Shown: positions 1 to 6,740, counted from the first letter of the stretch. The stretch is DNA of 15,253 bases from Erysipelotrichaceae bacterium (GCA_017419065.1 JAFOMB010000221.1:1-15253), one strand, 5' to 3'. Made by a program: numbers and translations. The notes: generated by a model from the sequence alone, not told the origin.

Positions 1-12
1 CGGCGCTCATTT

Positions 13-72
13 ATAGTACCAAACCCAAGATTGAATGTCAACACTTTTTTTCAACTTTTTTTAAGTTTTTTT
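13..72 (-). promoter_or_regulatory. Strong SigA-type promoter with phased A-tracts, firing out of the left edge
   Basis: Read on the minus strand, a perfect -35 TTGACA (41 to 36) is followed after exactly 17 bases by TACTAT (18 to 13), so transcription should start near position 6 and leave the window. Directly upstream are three runs of seven A (minus strand) at 72-66, 62-56 and 51-45. Their starts are 10 to 11 bases apart, one helical turn, which predicts curved DNA and a UP-element-like contact for RNA polymerase. Such architecture is common at rRNA and other stable-RNA promoters. The transcribed gene is not visible, so an rRNA operon is an inference. Confidence 0.75.
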
Positions 73-82
73 CGAGCTGACC

Positions 83-108
83 GGAAAGCCTTTTTTGAAG
101 GGCTTTTC
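83..108. other. Hairpin of unknown role upstream of the A-tract promoter
   Basis: An inverted repeat of about 11 pairs (GGAAAGCC side at 83-90, GGCTTTTC side at 101-108, with extra T-A and T-G pairs inside) encloses a loop at 94-97. Neither strand has a convincing U-run after the stem and no gene ends here, so it is not confidently a terminator. It lies between the two candidate leftward promoters and could be a leader structure of a transcript begun at the upstream one. Confidence 0.35.
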
Positions 109-224
109 GATACGTCAGGTTCGAAATAAGCTTTGAGAATCGATACTTTTGGATATCTTCATCTCATCAAGTGCTGATCATCAGGTCAAGGAACTATCCC
201 CTCCTCTTCCGTGAGGGTGCTTTT

Positions 225-253
225 AGCATACCACGTAAAAATGCACTTGTGAA
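225..253 (-). promoter_or_regulatory. Possible second, upstream tandem promoter (leftward)
   Basis: On the minus strand TTCACA (253 to 248, 5 of 6 matches to the -35 consensus) is followed after 17 bases by TATGCT (230 to 225, 4 of 6). A-rich sequence sits just upstream. It points the same way as the stronger promoter at 13-41 and lies 212 bases behind it, a tandem arrangement often seen before rRNA operons. The rest of the gene-free stretch 109-358 holds only AT-rich sequence and short inverted repeats; I see no open frame with a ribosome site there. Confidence 0.35.
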
Positions 254-358
254 GCCCTAATTTTCACTTTTTTTCAGTTTCTTCACTACCTATAGTTTTA
301 TCATGAATTAGTAATATAACAGTTAGGTATATAGAATAATTGTATCCATATCCATGCA

Positions 359-385
359 TAAGAAAAGCTGCATTTCTGCAGCTCA
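359..385 (-). terminator. Intrinsic terminator of the thiT-DUF402 unit
   Basis: A 7-pair stem AGCTGCA/TGCAGCT (366-372 with 377-383) with a 4-base loop is followed on the minus strand by TTTTCTT. The stem overlaps the TGA stop codon of the DUF402 gene at 383-385. Confidence 0.8.
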
Positions 386-943
386 TTCTTCTTTTTCCTT
401 TTCTTCGAATATCATCCCGAAGTATTTCATCAGATAGTCATTGATGAAACTCTGATCGAACGGGATCTCCTTCGCTTCGATCTTTTTGACCAGTGCCCGG
501 CATTCTCCTTCGACGATGTTCCGGATATTCTCCGGATAGTTCATCTTTCCCGCGTGATAGCGGTATTCATTCTCATCCAGGATGGAATAGGTGCCGTCCG
601 GGAATACTTTAACATCCAGGTCATAGTCAATGTTTTTGATCGCTTCCCCGTCGTAGAGCGAAGGCGAGGCGATATTGCAGTAATAGAAGATACCGGTCTT
701 GCGGATCATGGAGATCACGTTATACCAGCGGTCATCATAATAGAAACAGATAGCCGGCTCCTTGGTCAGCCATCTCCTGCCGTCGCTTTCCACGACCCAG
801 GTGTGGTCGGTCACCACGACAAGGCAGTTCTCCAGGACATCGATCACCAGGGCCTTTGACCAGGTGCGGTGCAGGGAACCGTTATGCTTATAGGACTGCA
901 CGAAGATGCTGTCTCCGATACGGACATTCTCAAAACCATTCAT
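383..943 (-). CDS. DUF402 family protein, probable nucleoside tri/diphosphate phosphatase
   Basis: The 186-residue protein has the size and features of the Firmicute DUF402 family, whose B. subtilis YgaC and S. aureus members are known as metal-dependent nucleoside tri/diphosphatases. The diagnostic part is the acidic core YYCNIASPS (87-95), DYDLDVKVFPDG (106-117) and LDENEY (122-127), followed by H130 and MNYP (134-137); its Asp and Glu residues would hold the metal. There is no signal peptide, so it should be cytoplasmic. The ATG at 943 has AGGAAA a few bases upstream. The gene lies 32 bases after thiT on the same strand. It may be read from thiT and also from its own extended -10 (TGCTATAAT) in the gap. 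The family call is firm; the substrate is unknown. Confidence 0.85.
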   Translation of the reverse strand: MNGFENVRIGDSIFVQSYKHNGSLHRTWSKALVIDVLENCLVVVTDHTWVVESDGRRWLTKEPAICFYYDDRWYNVISMIRKTGIFYYCNIASPSLYDGEAIKNIDYDLDVKVFPDGTYSILDENEYRYHAGKMNYPENIRNIVEGECRALVKKIEAKEIPFDQSFINDYLMKYFGMIFEEKEKEE

Positions 944-949
944 ACAGTT

Positions 950-958
950 TCCTATTAT
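950..958 (-). promoter_or_regulatory. Extended -10 promoter before the DUF402 gene
   Basis: In the 32-base gap after thiT the minus strand reads TGCTATAAT, a perfect extended -10 (TG-N-TATAAT), 7 bases before the ATG at 943. The transcript would start at or very near the ATG, so the ribosome site lying inside the -10 region would be lost from it. A TTGACA hexamer overlaps the upstream flank but sits only 3 bases from the -10 and cannot act as its -35. A small hairpin (AAAGAC/GTCTTT) just after the thiT stop may weaken readthrough. Confidence 0.35.
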
Positions 959-975
959 AGCATGTCAAAAGACTT

Positions 976-1515
976 TTATTGTCTTTCCAGGCGCAGCTGT
1001 TTCACAAGAAGCGGTGTCACCACCATCAGCATCACCATGGTAGCGATGCAATACGGCAGATTGTAGGCTAAAGAAGCTGTCCAGGCAGCCGCTGATCCGG
1101 CAGCGACTTCATCCGGCCAGAAGTAGACGCCGGACAGGACAAGAGCCAGTGTACGTAAAACCATGGCCAGAACGATACCGGCTTCCATTTCGAACACCGT
1201 CTTCTTTCTGTAGAAGACACCTGCTAAACCAATGACGACACTTGGAAGGATGTAGTCGATGATATACTGCGGTACATTGAGGAACCATTCATTGAGTCCC
1301 ATGAGAGACGTGATCCCCCACCAGAGGCCTCCGGCCAGCAGGCCGTATTCGACTCCCAGGTGGAAGGAAGCGACGACGATCGGGATCAGCGCGATGTTGA
1401 TGGAGCCGCCCTGCGGCATGTTCAGGAACGGGATCATCTCCTTGATCATGTCCAGAACGATCGCCAGAGCGACGTAGAGAGCGACAAATACCATTCTGCG
1501 TAAAGTCTTGTTCAT
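976..1515 (-). CDS. thiT: ThiT, thiamine-binding S component of an ECF transporter
   Basis: The 179-residue hydrophobic protein has about six membrane segments and the family signatures PQGGS (34-38, after the first helix), PQYIIDY (82-88), an aromatic site around W133 and AYN near 150-152. In the ThiT family the conserved polar and aromatic residues form the high-affinity thiamine pocket facing outward. ThiT captures thiamine and docks with the shared EcfA/EcfA'/EcfT energising module, which is not encoded in this window. The ATG at 1515 is preceded by AAGGGTG about 10 bases upstream, and the whole leader is a TPP riboswitch, which confirms the substrate class independently. Length is normal for the family. 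Confidence 0.95.
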   Translation of the reverse strand: MNKTLRRMVFVALYVALAIVLDMIKEMIPFLNMPQGGSINIALIPIVVASFHLGVEYGLLAGGLWWGITSLMGLNEWFLNVPQYIIDYILPSVVIGLAGVFYRKKTVFEMEAGIVLAMVLRTLALVLSGVYFWPDEVAAGSAAAWTASLAYNLPYCIATMVMLMVVTPLLVKQLRLERQ

Positions 1516-1525
1516 AAAAGAAAAA

Positions 1526-1542
1526 CACCCTTTCTATAGGTG
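1526..1542 (-). promoter_or_regulatory. Expression-platform hairpin covering the thiT ribosome site
   Basis: On the minus strand CACC (1542 to 1539) can pair with GGTG (1529 to 1526), leaving a 9-base loop. The 3' arm is part of the Shine-Dalgarno sequence AAGGGTG of thiT, and the arm runs straight into TTTTTCTTTT and the ATG. The same short stem could act by hiding the ribosome site or as a weak terminator. It is the natural output of the TPP aptamer just upstream. Confidence 0.5.
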
Positions 1543-1547
1543 CACGG

Positions 1548-1627
1548 TCAAAAACATCTCTTTCCCTACGCCGGCATTGCCCGGATCAGGTCAAAGGGTA
1601 TGATCTCAGCCTTTCAGCACCCCATGA
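1548..1627 (-). ncRNA. TPP (THI-box) riboswitch upstream of thiT
   Basis: The minus strand carries the conserved THI-box segments in order: GGGGTGC, GGCTGAGA (the pyrimidine-binding part), ACCC, then TTTGACCTGATCCGGG, AATGCCGG and GCGTAGGGA. Spacing and order match the P1 to P5 layout of TPP aptamers. It lies directly ahead of thiT and should reduce transporter synthesis when thiamine pyrophosphate is plentiful. A TATAAT (1637 to 1632) immediately upstream is the likely -10 of the transcript, though no good -35 goes with it. Confidence 0.95.
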
Positions 1628-1661
1628 CTGTATTATAATTCCTCCTTTTAGGAAAATAAAG

Positions 1662-1667
1662 TATAAT
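1662..1667 (+). promoter_or_regulatory. -10 element of the msrC gene, possibly giving a leaderless mRNA
   Basis: A perfect TATAAT lies 6 bases before the ATG at 1674, so a start at the usual distance puts the 5' end of the mRNA on the start codon. A second TATAAT at 1634-1639 would give a 28-base leader with AGGAAAA about 17 bases from the ATG, too far for normal use. Neither has a good -35. Confidence 0.45.
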
Positions 1668-1673
1668 AGCACT

Positions 1674-2117
1674 ATGAATAAGTTACTGATCGAACAAGTC
1701 AGACAAATACTCAGCGAAGAGGATAAACTGGCTGCGCTGTGCAATCTCACAGCTCTTCTCTACAGTGAGACGCCGAACATCAACTGGGTCGGCTTCTACT
1801 TCCACAAAAAGGGAAAGCTCATCCTCGGTCCATTCCAGGGAAAGGTAGCCTGCACGCAGATCGACATCGGCAAGGGCGTCTGCGGGACTTCTTTCCAGAA
1901 TAAGCTCCTGCTCAATGTGAGCGATGTCCATGAATTCCCGGGACACATCGCCTGCGACAGCGCCTCCAATTCAGAACTCGTCATCCCGCTCACGGTAAAC
2001 AACGTAGCGGTCGGTGTCCTGGACATCGATTCCCCGCTGTTCAACCGCTTTGAGCTGGAAGAGGAAGAGACCTTCCTGGAAGTCGCGAAATTCGTATCTG
2101 AAAAACTGGCTGCCTGA
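1674..2117 (+). CDS. msrC: Free methionine-(R)-sulfoxide reductase (GAF domain)
   Basis: The 147 residues form a single GAF domain of the fRMsr (YebR/YtsP) type, which reduces free methionine-R-sulfoxide with thioredoxin. Three cysteines, C60 (KVAC), C70 (GKGVCG) and C94 (FPGHIACD), have the 10 and 24 residue spacing of the catalytic and resolving cysteines of the E. coli enzyme. NWVGFYF (37-43), SELVIPL and GVLDIDS are the other family blocks. All catalytic residues are present, so the enzyme should be active in the cytoplasm against oxidative damage. The ATG at 1674 has no ribosome site in the preceding 15 bases and sits right after a TATAAT; no ATG, GTG or TTG lies in frame between the riboswitch and this ATG. 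It is transcribed divergently from thiT and ends in a strong terminator. Confidence 0.93.
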   Translation: MNKLLIEQVRQILSEEDKLAALCNLTALLYSETPNINWVGFYFHKKGKLILGPFQGKVACTQIDIGKGVCGTSFQNKLLLNVSDVHEFPGHIACDSASNSELVIPLTVNNVAVGVLDIDSPLFNRFELEEEETFLEVAKFVSEKLAA

Positions 2118-2132
2118 TGGCAGCCTTTTTAT
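2108..2132 (+). terminator. Bidirectional terminator between msrC and the acetyltransferase gene
   Basis: A perfect 7-pair stem GGCTGCC/GGCAGCC (2108-2114 with 2119-2125) with loop TGAT is followed by TTTTTAT on the plus strand. On the minus strand the same stem is followed by AGTTTTTC. It therefore serves both msrC and the long convergent operon. The msrC stop codon lies in the loop. Confidence 0.9.
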
Positions 2133-2932
2133 ATCTGATAATACTTCATTCTCTCCCGGTAATAGCGCATGGCTTCCAGGACGGCGATATCTGTACGCAA
2201 TAGTCTCAGATCCCTTTGTCCTTCTTTTACATGTGAGACAAGGGAGCGGCTCTCGAGTCTTTCCCCGATCTCGAGAAAACCGTCATCGGAATCGACATCG
2301 TGGATCAGATAGTTCTTATGGACCTTCTCGCCATTTTCCGTGATATTGTCCCCATTCATTCCGACCGGACGGATACCGGATAATATCTCTCCGAAGTGAA
2401 GAGAAGTCATGTTGTCATAGGAGACCCCGCAGAGAAGACAGAAGGCCTTCAGCTGCACCAGTTTCTCCAAAGGTGAGCCTTTTCCTAAAGGGAAGTCATA
2501 AGGCTGCCCGGTACAGAGATACTTTGCCCTCTTTCCAAGCGCCACAAAGCCGCAGCTCGGGTGTTTCGACACCACGGCTTTTTTTCTTCGACGCAGATTG
2601 TCGTAGATCTTCGACATCTTGTAGGTCTCGCTTTCCACGGTATCAAATGCCGGGGCTTCCCTCCGTATCTTTTCCTGAAGTTCATAGACAGCCGGAGGTC
2701 TTCGCCAGGAGGCGGGATCATCGGCGTCTCCTCTCTGCAGCGGCATTATGATAGTCCCCTCTTCTCCTAAGAGTTCAACGAGGGCATCGTTAAAGGTCTG
2801 CGCACCGCCGATCACATAGCCCAGAGAAGAAAGAGACGCATGGACTTCCAGCGTCATGCCGGGACGGATCCCGAGTTTATAGAACAGTCTGATCAGGTCC
2901 TCTTTGGAGAGGGCCTCTGTCATATCGATCAT
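2129..2932 (-). CDS. AAC(3)-fold N-acetyltransferase (YokD-like)
   Basis: The 267-residue protein belongs to the antibiotic_NAT / AAC(3) family, which transfers acetyl from acetyl-CoA to an amine. Visible blocks are VHASLSSLGYVIGG (30-43), GTIIMP (59-64), KHPSCGFVALG (123-133), GKGSPLEKL (150-158) and the catalytic segment NMTSLHFGE (174-182) with H179 and E182. It is the last gene of the operon. Its ATG at 2932 overlaps the stop of the kinase gene (ATGA), with no strong ribosome site, so translation is probably coupled; the ATG three codons on is an alternative. Many chromosomal members do not act on aminoglycosides, and the partner kinase suggests a metabolic amino-sugar or nucleoside-like substrate, which is inference only. 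Confidence 0.85.
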   Translation of the reverse strand: MIDMTEALSKEDLIRLFYKLGIRPGMTLEVHASLSSLGYVIGGAQTFNDALVELLGEEGTIIMPLQRGDADDPASWRRPPAVYELQEKIRREAPAFDTVESETYKMSKIYDNLRRRKKAVVSKHPSCGFVALGKRAKYLCTGQPYDFPLGKGSPLEKLVQLKAFCLLCGVSYDNMTSLHFGEILSGIRPVGMNGDNITENGEKVHKNYLIHDVDSDDGFLEIGERLESRSLVSHVKEGQRDLRLLRTDIAVLEAMRYYRERMKYYQI

Positions 2933-3870
2933 GGATAGATGGCTCCGCCGCTGATGCGGATATTCATGAGCTCCTTCTTGATGTCGTTCTTGGTGACCTT
3001 CGCCACGGCACGGGCTGAGCGCACTGTGATCAAAGCGGAAGCGAGTCCCATGATCGCCGCGCTTTCTATGCCGGCCTTCCGGCTTCTCGCATAGACATAG
3101 GCCGCCAGAAAGGCATCACCGGCGCCCGTGACATTCACGACACCTTTATCCGCTGCGTCATGGACATAGCGGTAGACCCGGCCTTTTTCGCCGATATAGA
3201 CACCGTCTTTCACCGTCACCAGAACTTCCTTGCAGCCCTTCTCGCTCAGTACTTTTAAGAAGGAGATGATATGGATATCATCTTCCAGTTTCATCCCGCA
3301 GACAGCCTCTGCTTCGAGCCTGTTGAGCTTGAGGATGTCGAGATACGGGATCGAGGAAAAGAGATGATTGACTTTATTGACAGAGATCGCGTCGGCGATC
3401 TTTTTTCCCTTACATTTTTTAACAGTGTATTCCAGGAGGTCGGAAGAGAGATTCGTATCGACGAAAAGATAGTCATCTTCTTCAATGGCTTTCGAGAACC
3501 TGTCGATATCCTCTCTTGTGACCTGCTTCATGATGGTCATGTCGCTGACGCCGGCTGCCAGTTCCCTGTTTTCATCCAGCAGAGCCAGATAGACTGAAGA
3601 AGAGGCCCCTTCTATCACCCGGGAGTAAGTCAGGTCGAATCCCAGGGACAGACAGTTTTCCTGAAGGAGCTTTCCGAAGTAGTCATCGGAAAAACAGGTG
3701 ATGAAGACCGGATGTTCTCCCAGCCATGAGAGATTCTCCGCGATGTTCCTGGCGACGCCGCCATAGGAAAGAGAGATCTTCCCGATATTGGAATCCTGGT
3801 AGACGATCTTCTGATCGACAGAAGCTGTGATATCGATGTTGGCACCGCCCTGTACAAATATCCTACTCAT
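2929..3870 (-). CDS. PfkB-family carbohydrate kinase, pseudouridine kinase-like
   Basis: This 313-residue ribokinase-fold enzyme has the N-terminal glycine motif YGGVARNIAENLSWLG (36-51), and the ATP/anion-hole motif NVTGAGDAF (246-254) with catalytic base D252. GGVxRNIAxNL and N in place of D before the GAGD box are typical of the PsuK branch, which phosphorylates pseudouridine. The usual partner psuG (pseudouridine-5'-phosphate glycosidase) is not in this window, so the substrate remains open. The ATG at 3870 follows AAAGG by 7 bases and overlaps the end of the carboxypeptidase gene by 8 bases; its stop overlaps the acetyltransferase start by 4. The protein is cytoplasmic. Confidence 0.85.
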   Translation of the reverse strand: MSRIFVQGGANIDITASVDQKIVYQDSNIGKISLSYGGVARNIAENLSWLGEHPVFITCFSDDYFGKLLQENCLSLGFDLTYSRVIEGASSSVYLALLDENRELAAGVSDMTIMKQVTREDIDRFSKAIEEDDYLFVDTNLSSDLLEYTVKKCKGKKIADAISVNKVNHLFSSIPYLDILKLNRLEAEAVCGMKLEDDIHIISFLKVLSEKGCKEVLVTVKDGVYIGEKGRVYRYVHDAADKGVVNVTGAGDAFLAAYVYARSRKAGIESAAIMGLASALITVRSARAVAKVTKNDIKKELMNIRISGGAIYP

Positions 3871-4738
3871 AAAACAGCCTTTCTAATACCTCTCTGGCAT
3901 CATCGTAATGATAGTATTCCCCATAGCCCGGATCACCCTGTGCCCCGGTGAGGATCAGCAGATAGGAGCGCTCCTCATAGCGGAAAAGAAGCAGGAGGTT
4001 CTGTCCGGCCTGGCCGGTAAAGCCGGTCTTGCCGCCGAGGATCTCCGCCTCTTCATTCAAGAGAGGCGAGACAGTGGAACGTAAAAGCGTGCCGTCTTCC
4101 GCGGTATGGGAAGTGCTCTCCAGCACCATCCTTCCCGGGAGGAAGGAAAGAGTATCCAGCGTGATGGAAAGAAGGTCTTCGACACTGGTATACAGGTCAT
4201 CATCGTGCAGACCTGTCGGATTGGTGAAATGGGAGGAGGACAGCGAAAGATCCGAAGAGAGGTCGTTCATCTTCTCTACGAGGTCTTCTCCTTTCCTTTC
4301 AAAGAGATTCCCCAGAGCGACGGCCGCATCCGCGCCGGATGGCAGGATCAGGGCATAGAGGAGGTCTTCGACACTGTATTCGTGATCGGTATCCAGGTAG
4401 GCTACCGAGGCATTCCGGGCGATGAGATCCCAGTACTGATAAGAAGATAAAGAAGAGGTCTCTCCTGTATCCTGCACATTGTGAAGGACCGTGTCCATGG
4501 TCAGGACCTTGGTCAAAGAGGCCGGATAGATCTTCTCTTTTTCATTTTTCCGGTAGAGAACTTTGAGATCGTTGAGGCGGATCAGGAGATACGCTTCCGA
4601 GTGAACATCAAAAGGAAACTCCGTCGCCAGCGTAGTGTCGATCTCATGAAGGGAGGAATAGACGTCTCTTTTGGTCTTCTTTTCTCCGCAGGAGACAAGA
4701 AGAAGAGACAGACAGAGGATCAGCAGTATTTTTTTCAA
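3863..4738 (-). CDS. Lipoprotein D-alanyl-D-alanine carboxypeptidase-like protein (peptidase S11)
   Basis: The 291-residue protein begins with a lipoprotein signal, MKKILLILCLSLLLVSC, with lipobox LVSC and the acceptor at C17, so it should be anchored outside the membrane. The S11 penicillin-binding fold shows SLTK (S74 nucleophile, K77) and KTG (237-239 in GGKTGFTGQAG). The second active-site motif, normally SxN, reads SGA (134-136, LPSGADAA), so the usual Asn is Ala. TNPTGLHDD (172-180) is the usual substrate-domain block. Such enzymes trim the terminal D-Ala of peptidoglycan stem peptides. The start is TTG at 4738, chosen because AAGGAG lies 6 bases upstream and the signal peptide begins there. 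It follows recO by 10 bases. Confidence 0.85.
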   Translation of the reverse strand: MKKILLILCLSLLLVSCGEKKTKRDVYSSLHEIDTTLATEFPFDVHSEAYLLIRLNDLKVLYRKNEKEKIYPASLTKVLTMDTVLHNVQDTGETSSLSSYQYWDLIARNASVAYLDTDHEYSVEDLLYALILPSGADAAVALGNLFERKGEDLVEKMNDLSSDLSLSSSHFTNPTGLHDDDLYTSVEDLLSITLDTLSFLPGRMVLESTSHTAEDGTLLRSTVSPLLNEEAEILGGKTGFTGQAGQNLLLLFRYEERSYLLILTGAQGDPGYGEYYHYDDAREVLERLFYE

Positions 4739-4748
4739 GAGGAACTCC

Positions 4749-5453
4749 TTACAGGCTCATATAGAAGTCATAGCTGCGGCAGTGCAGAGAGCTGTTGTCA
4801 AAGAAGAAATCAGCCAGCAGGCGGAAATCATTCCGGTCATAGCCGTATTCCTTCAGTAAATCAAAGTGTTCAAAGGAAGCCTTGTTGATGAGGCGGAACT
4901 TCTTCAAAGTGATCACATCCAGGATCTCTTCGCCTCCGTGATGTTCCAGACACAGGAAGCCTCCCTGTCTGTTTGAAAGAGAGACGACCTGTTTCTTCCC
5001 GCAGACCGCACAGCCGTCCACAAACGGCGAGATACCGAAGTCCTGACAGAGCTTGGCGAAATAAAGACAGCCCAGCAGATATCGGTCTTCACGGGAATAG
5101 TGACGGAAGACAAACAGCAGATCGTCATAATGGGAAGCGGAAAGCCACTCCCCCATCTTTCCGGCTGTCTCCAGAAAGATATTCAGATAGCTCATCTTCT
5201 CGAGGTCTCTGTCTTCATAGAAGGATTCGATCAGCTTCCCGGAATGAATGGTGTACATCGTCTTTCCGTCCTTGTAGTCTAAAAGGAATTCATAAAGACA
5301 CATCGGAAGATAGCGGTTGCGGGAAGCGGCCTTTCGGGCACCTCTCGCCACAAAAGAAAGGATGCCGTACTCCTTCGTCAGCACTTTGAGCAGGTCATCG
5401 CCTTCCCGGTATTCACTGACCGAAAGGACAAAGCCTCCGATCTTATCATTCAT
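4749..5453 (-). CDS. recO: DNA repair protein RecO
   Basis: The 234-residue protein has the RecO layout: an N-terminal OB fold (about 1-80, with GFVLSV, REGDDLLKVLTKEYG and FVARGARK), a helical middle, and a zinc site CAVC (148-151) with FLCLEHH (167-172). RecO helps RecR load RecA onto SSB-coated single strands in gap repair. I choose the ATG at 5453 because GGGGAG lies 6 bases upstream and the start overlaps the end of era by 8 bases. An in-frame TTG 30 bases further up (5483) would add MNSATSGETR, lacks a ribosome site and lies deeper in era. The order era-recO is conserved in Firmicutes. Confidence 0.95.
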   Translation of the reverse strand: MNDKIGGFVLSVSEYREGDDLLKVLTKEYGILSFVARGARKAASRNRYLPMCLYEFLLDYKDGKTMYTIHSGKLIESFYEDRDLEKMSYLNIFLETAGKMGEWLSASHYDDLLFVFRHYSREDRYLLGCLYFAKLCQDFGISPFVDGCAVCGKKQVVSLSNRQGGFLCLEHHGGEEILDVITLKKFRLINKASFEHFDLLKEYGYDRNDFRLLADFFFDNSSLHCRSYDFYMSL

Positions 5454-6339
5454 CCTGGTCTCCCCGGAAGTAGCCGAGTTCAAATAAGCGTTTGTCCTTG
5501 TTCAGCCAGTCTTCTTCGACCCGGACATATAAGGAAAGGATGATCTTCTTGCCGAAGAGTTCCTTCAGGTCTTTGCTGGCGGCATCGTTGATCTTCTTCA
5601 GCATGGAACCGCCCCGGCCGATGATGATGCCCTTGTGTCCCGGCTTGTTGCAGATGATGGTCGCTTCGATATACATCTTCTTCTCCGTTTCCTTCACCTC
5701 TTCCACCTGACAGGCCGCCAGGTGCGGGACTTCCTGTTCGGTGTTCATGATCACCTTTTCACGGATGATCTCGGAGATGCGGAAATCCCGGCTCATGGAG
5801 GAGACGGCATCTTCCGGGAAGTAGCGGATATCGTCGTGGAGATATTTTTCTGTTGTTTCCAGCAGGTCGTCGATATTGTCATTTGAAAGAGCTGAGATCG
5901 GGATGATCTCCGCAAAGTCGTAGTTCTTGCCGGCATAGGCCAGTCTTTCGATCAGCTCATCTCTTGACATCACGTCGGTCTTGTTGACGAGATAAAAGAC
6001 CGGGATCTCATAGGAGAAGAGTTTCTCCAGGATCTCCTGATCCTCGTCGCGGAGTCCCCGGCTGCCGTCGGCGATATAGTAGATCACATCGACACCGGCT
6101 GCCTGTGAGAGCGCTTCTTTATTCATATAGGAACCCAGGTTCGTCTCGGCCTTGTGGATACCCGGCGTATCGATAAAGACGATCTGCAGGTCTTCACGGT
6201 TGTAGATGCCTAAGATCGCGTTGCGTGTGGTCTGGGCCTTTGGCGTCGTGATGGCGATCTTCTCGCCCAGGATCGTATTGAGAAGCGTGGACTTGCCGGC
6301 ATTCGGCCGGCCGATGATAGCTACGAATCCGCTCTTCAC
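5446..6339 (-). CDS. era: GTPase Era
   Basis: This 297-residue GTPase matches Era in length and domains. The G domain has G1 GRPNAGKS (10-17), switch I with TTPKAQTTRN, G3 DTPG (57-60), G4 NKTD (119-122) and G5 SAL (149-151). The C-terminal KH domain carries the GRGG loop (241-244) in HKGIIIGRGGSMLKKI. Era binds the 3' end of 16S rRNA and checks maturation of the small subunit, the same process served by YbeY at the head of this operon. The start is GTG at 6339, overlapping the cdd stop (GTGA) and preceded by GAGGAAG. All GTP-binding motifs are intact. Confidence 0.97.
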   Translation of the reverse strand: MKSGFVAIIGRPNAGKSTLLNTILGEKIAITTPKAQTTRNAILGIYNREDLQIVFIDTPGIHKAETNLGSYMNKEALSQAAGVDVIYYIADGSRGLRDEDQEILEKLFSYEIPVFYLVNKTDVMSRDELIERLAYAGKNYDFAEIIPISALSNDNIDDLLETTEKYLHDDIRYFPEDAVSSMSRDFRISEIIREKVIMNTEQEVPHLAACQVEEVKETEKKMYIEATIICNKPGHKGIIIGRGGSMLKKINDAASKDLKELFGKKIILSLYVRVEEDWLNKDKRLFELGYFRGDQDE

Positions 6340-6740
6340 TGCAGGTCTTCCTCGTTGAACTGGAACGGCAGCAGTTCCCGGATATTCGTCACGGTCTCAT
6401 CGATGCCGTTGGTCAGAATGATCGGTGTCTCCTGCTCCAAAAGCTCGCAGAGCACCTGGCGGCAGATGCCGCATGGAGCCGCGATCCTCTTGCCATCGGA
6501 GACGATGGCCAGCGCTTCGATATCTTTCTTTCTATAGCCGTTGGCGTAGGCGGCGAAAACCGCTGTCCTCTCCGCACAGTTGGTTGCCCCAAACGAGGCG
6601 TTTTCGATATTGGCACCCTTGAAAGTCTTGCCGTCTTTGCACTTGATGCAGGCGCCTACGTGATAATTCGAATACGGCGCATAGGCGTTGTCCATGGCCT
6701 CAAAAGCTTCTTTGACCAGTTCTCTGTATTTTTCTTCCAT
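6336..6740 (-). CDS. cdd: Cytidine deaminase
   Basis: The 134-residue protein is a homotetrameric-type cytidine deaminase that turns cytidine and deoxycytidine into uridine forms for pyrimidine salvage. Key blocks are YAPYSNYHVGA (20-30), GANIENAS, NCAERTA (zinc Cys and catalytic Glu) and APCGICRQ (two zinc Cys). The ATG at 6740 is preceded by AGGAGG with 8 bases between, and overlaps the dgkA stop by one base (TAATG). An upstream in-frame start at 6773 would add 11 residues lying inside dgkA and past the ribosome site, so I reject it. cdd between dgkA and era is a widely conserved order. Confidence 0.96.
   Translation of the reverse strand: MEEKYRELVKEAFEAMDNAYAPYSNYHVGACIKCKDGKTFKGANIENASFGATNCAERTAVFAAYANGYRKKDIEALAIVSDGKRIAAPCGICRQVLCELLEQETPIILTNGIDETVTNIRELLPFQFNEEDLQ

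Noticed and set aside
196..217. Short inverted repeat CCCTC/GAGGG as a terminator or riboswitch part.
   Set aside because: Five pairs with a 9-base loop and no proper U-run; too weak to call.
298..311. The 14-base word TTATCATGAATTAG occurs here and again at 7581-7594 before htpG, suggesting a second CIRCE-type promoter.
   Set aside because: The CIRCE right arm is missing here, there is no -35 at the right distance, and no plus-strand gene follows before the terminator at 359.
2129..2932. Aminoglycoside resistance gene.
   Set aside because: The fold is AAC(3) but the gene sits in a housekeeping operon with no mobile element, and many such chromosomal members do not confer resistance.
5454..5483. 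Longer recO start at TTG 5483.
   Set aside because: No ribosome site there; the ATG at 5453 has GGGGAG at 6 bases and starts the protein at the conserved OB fold.
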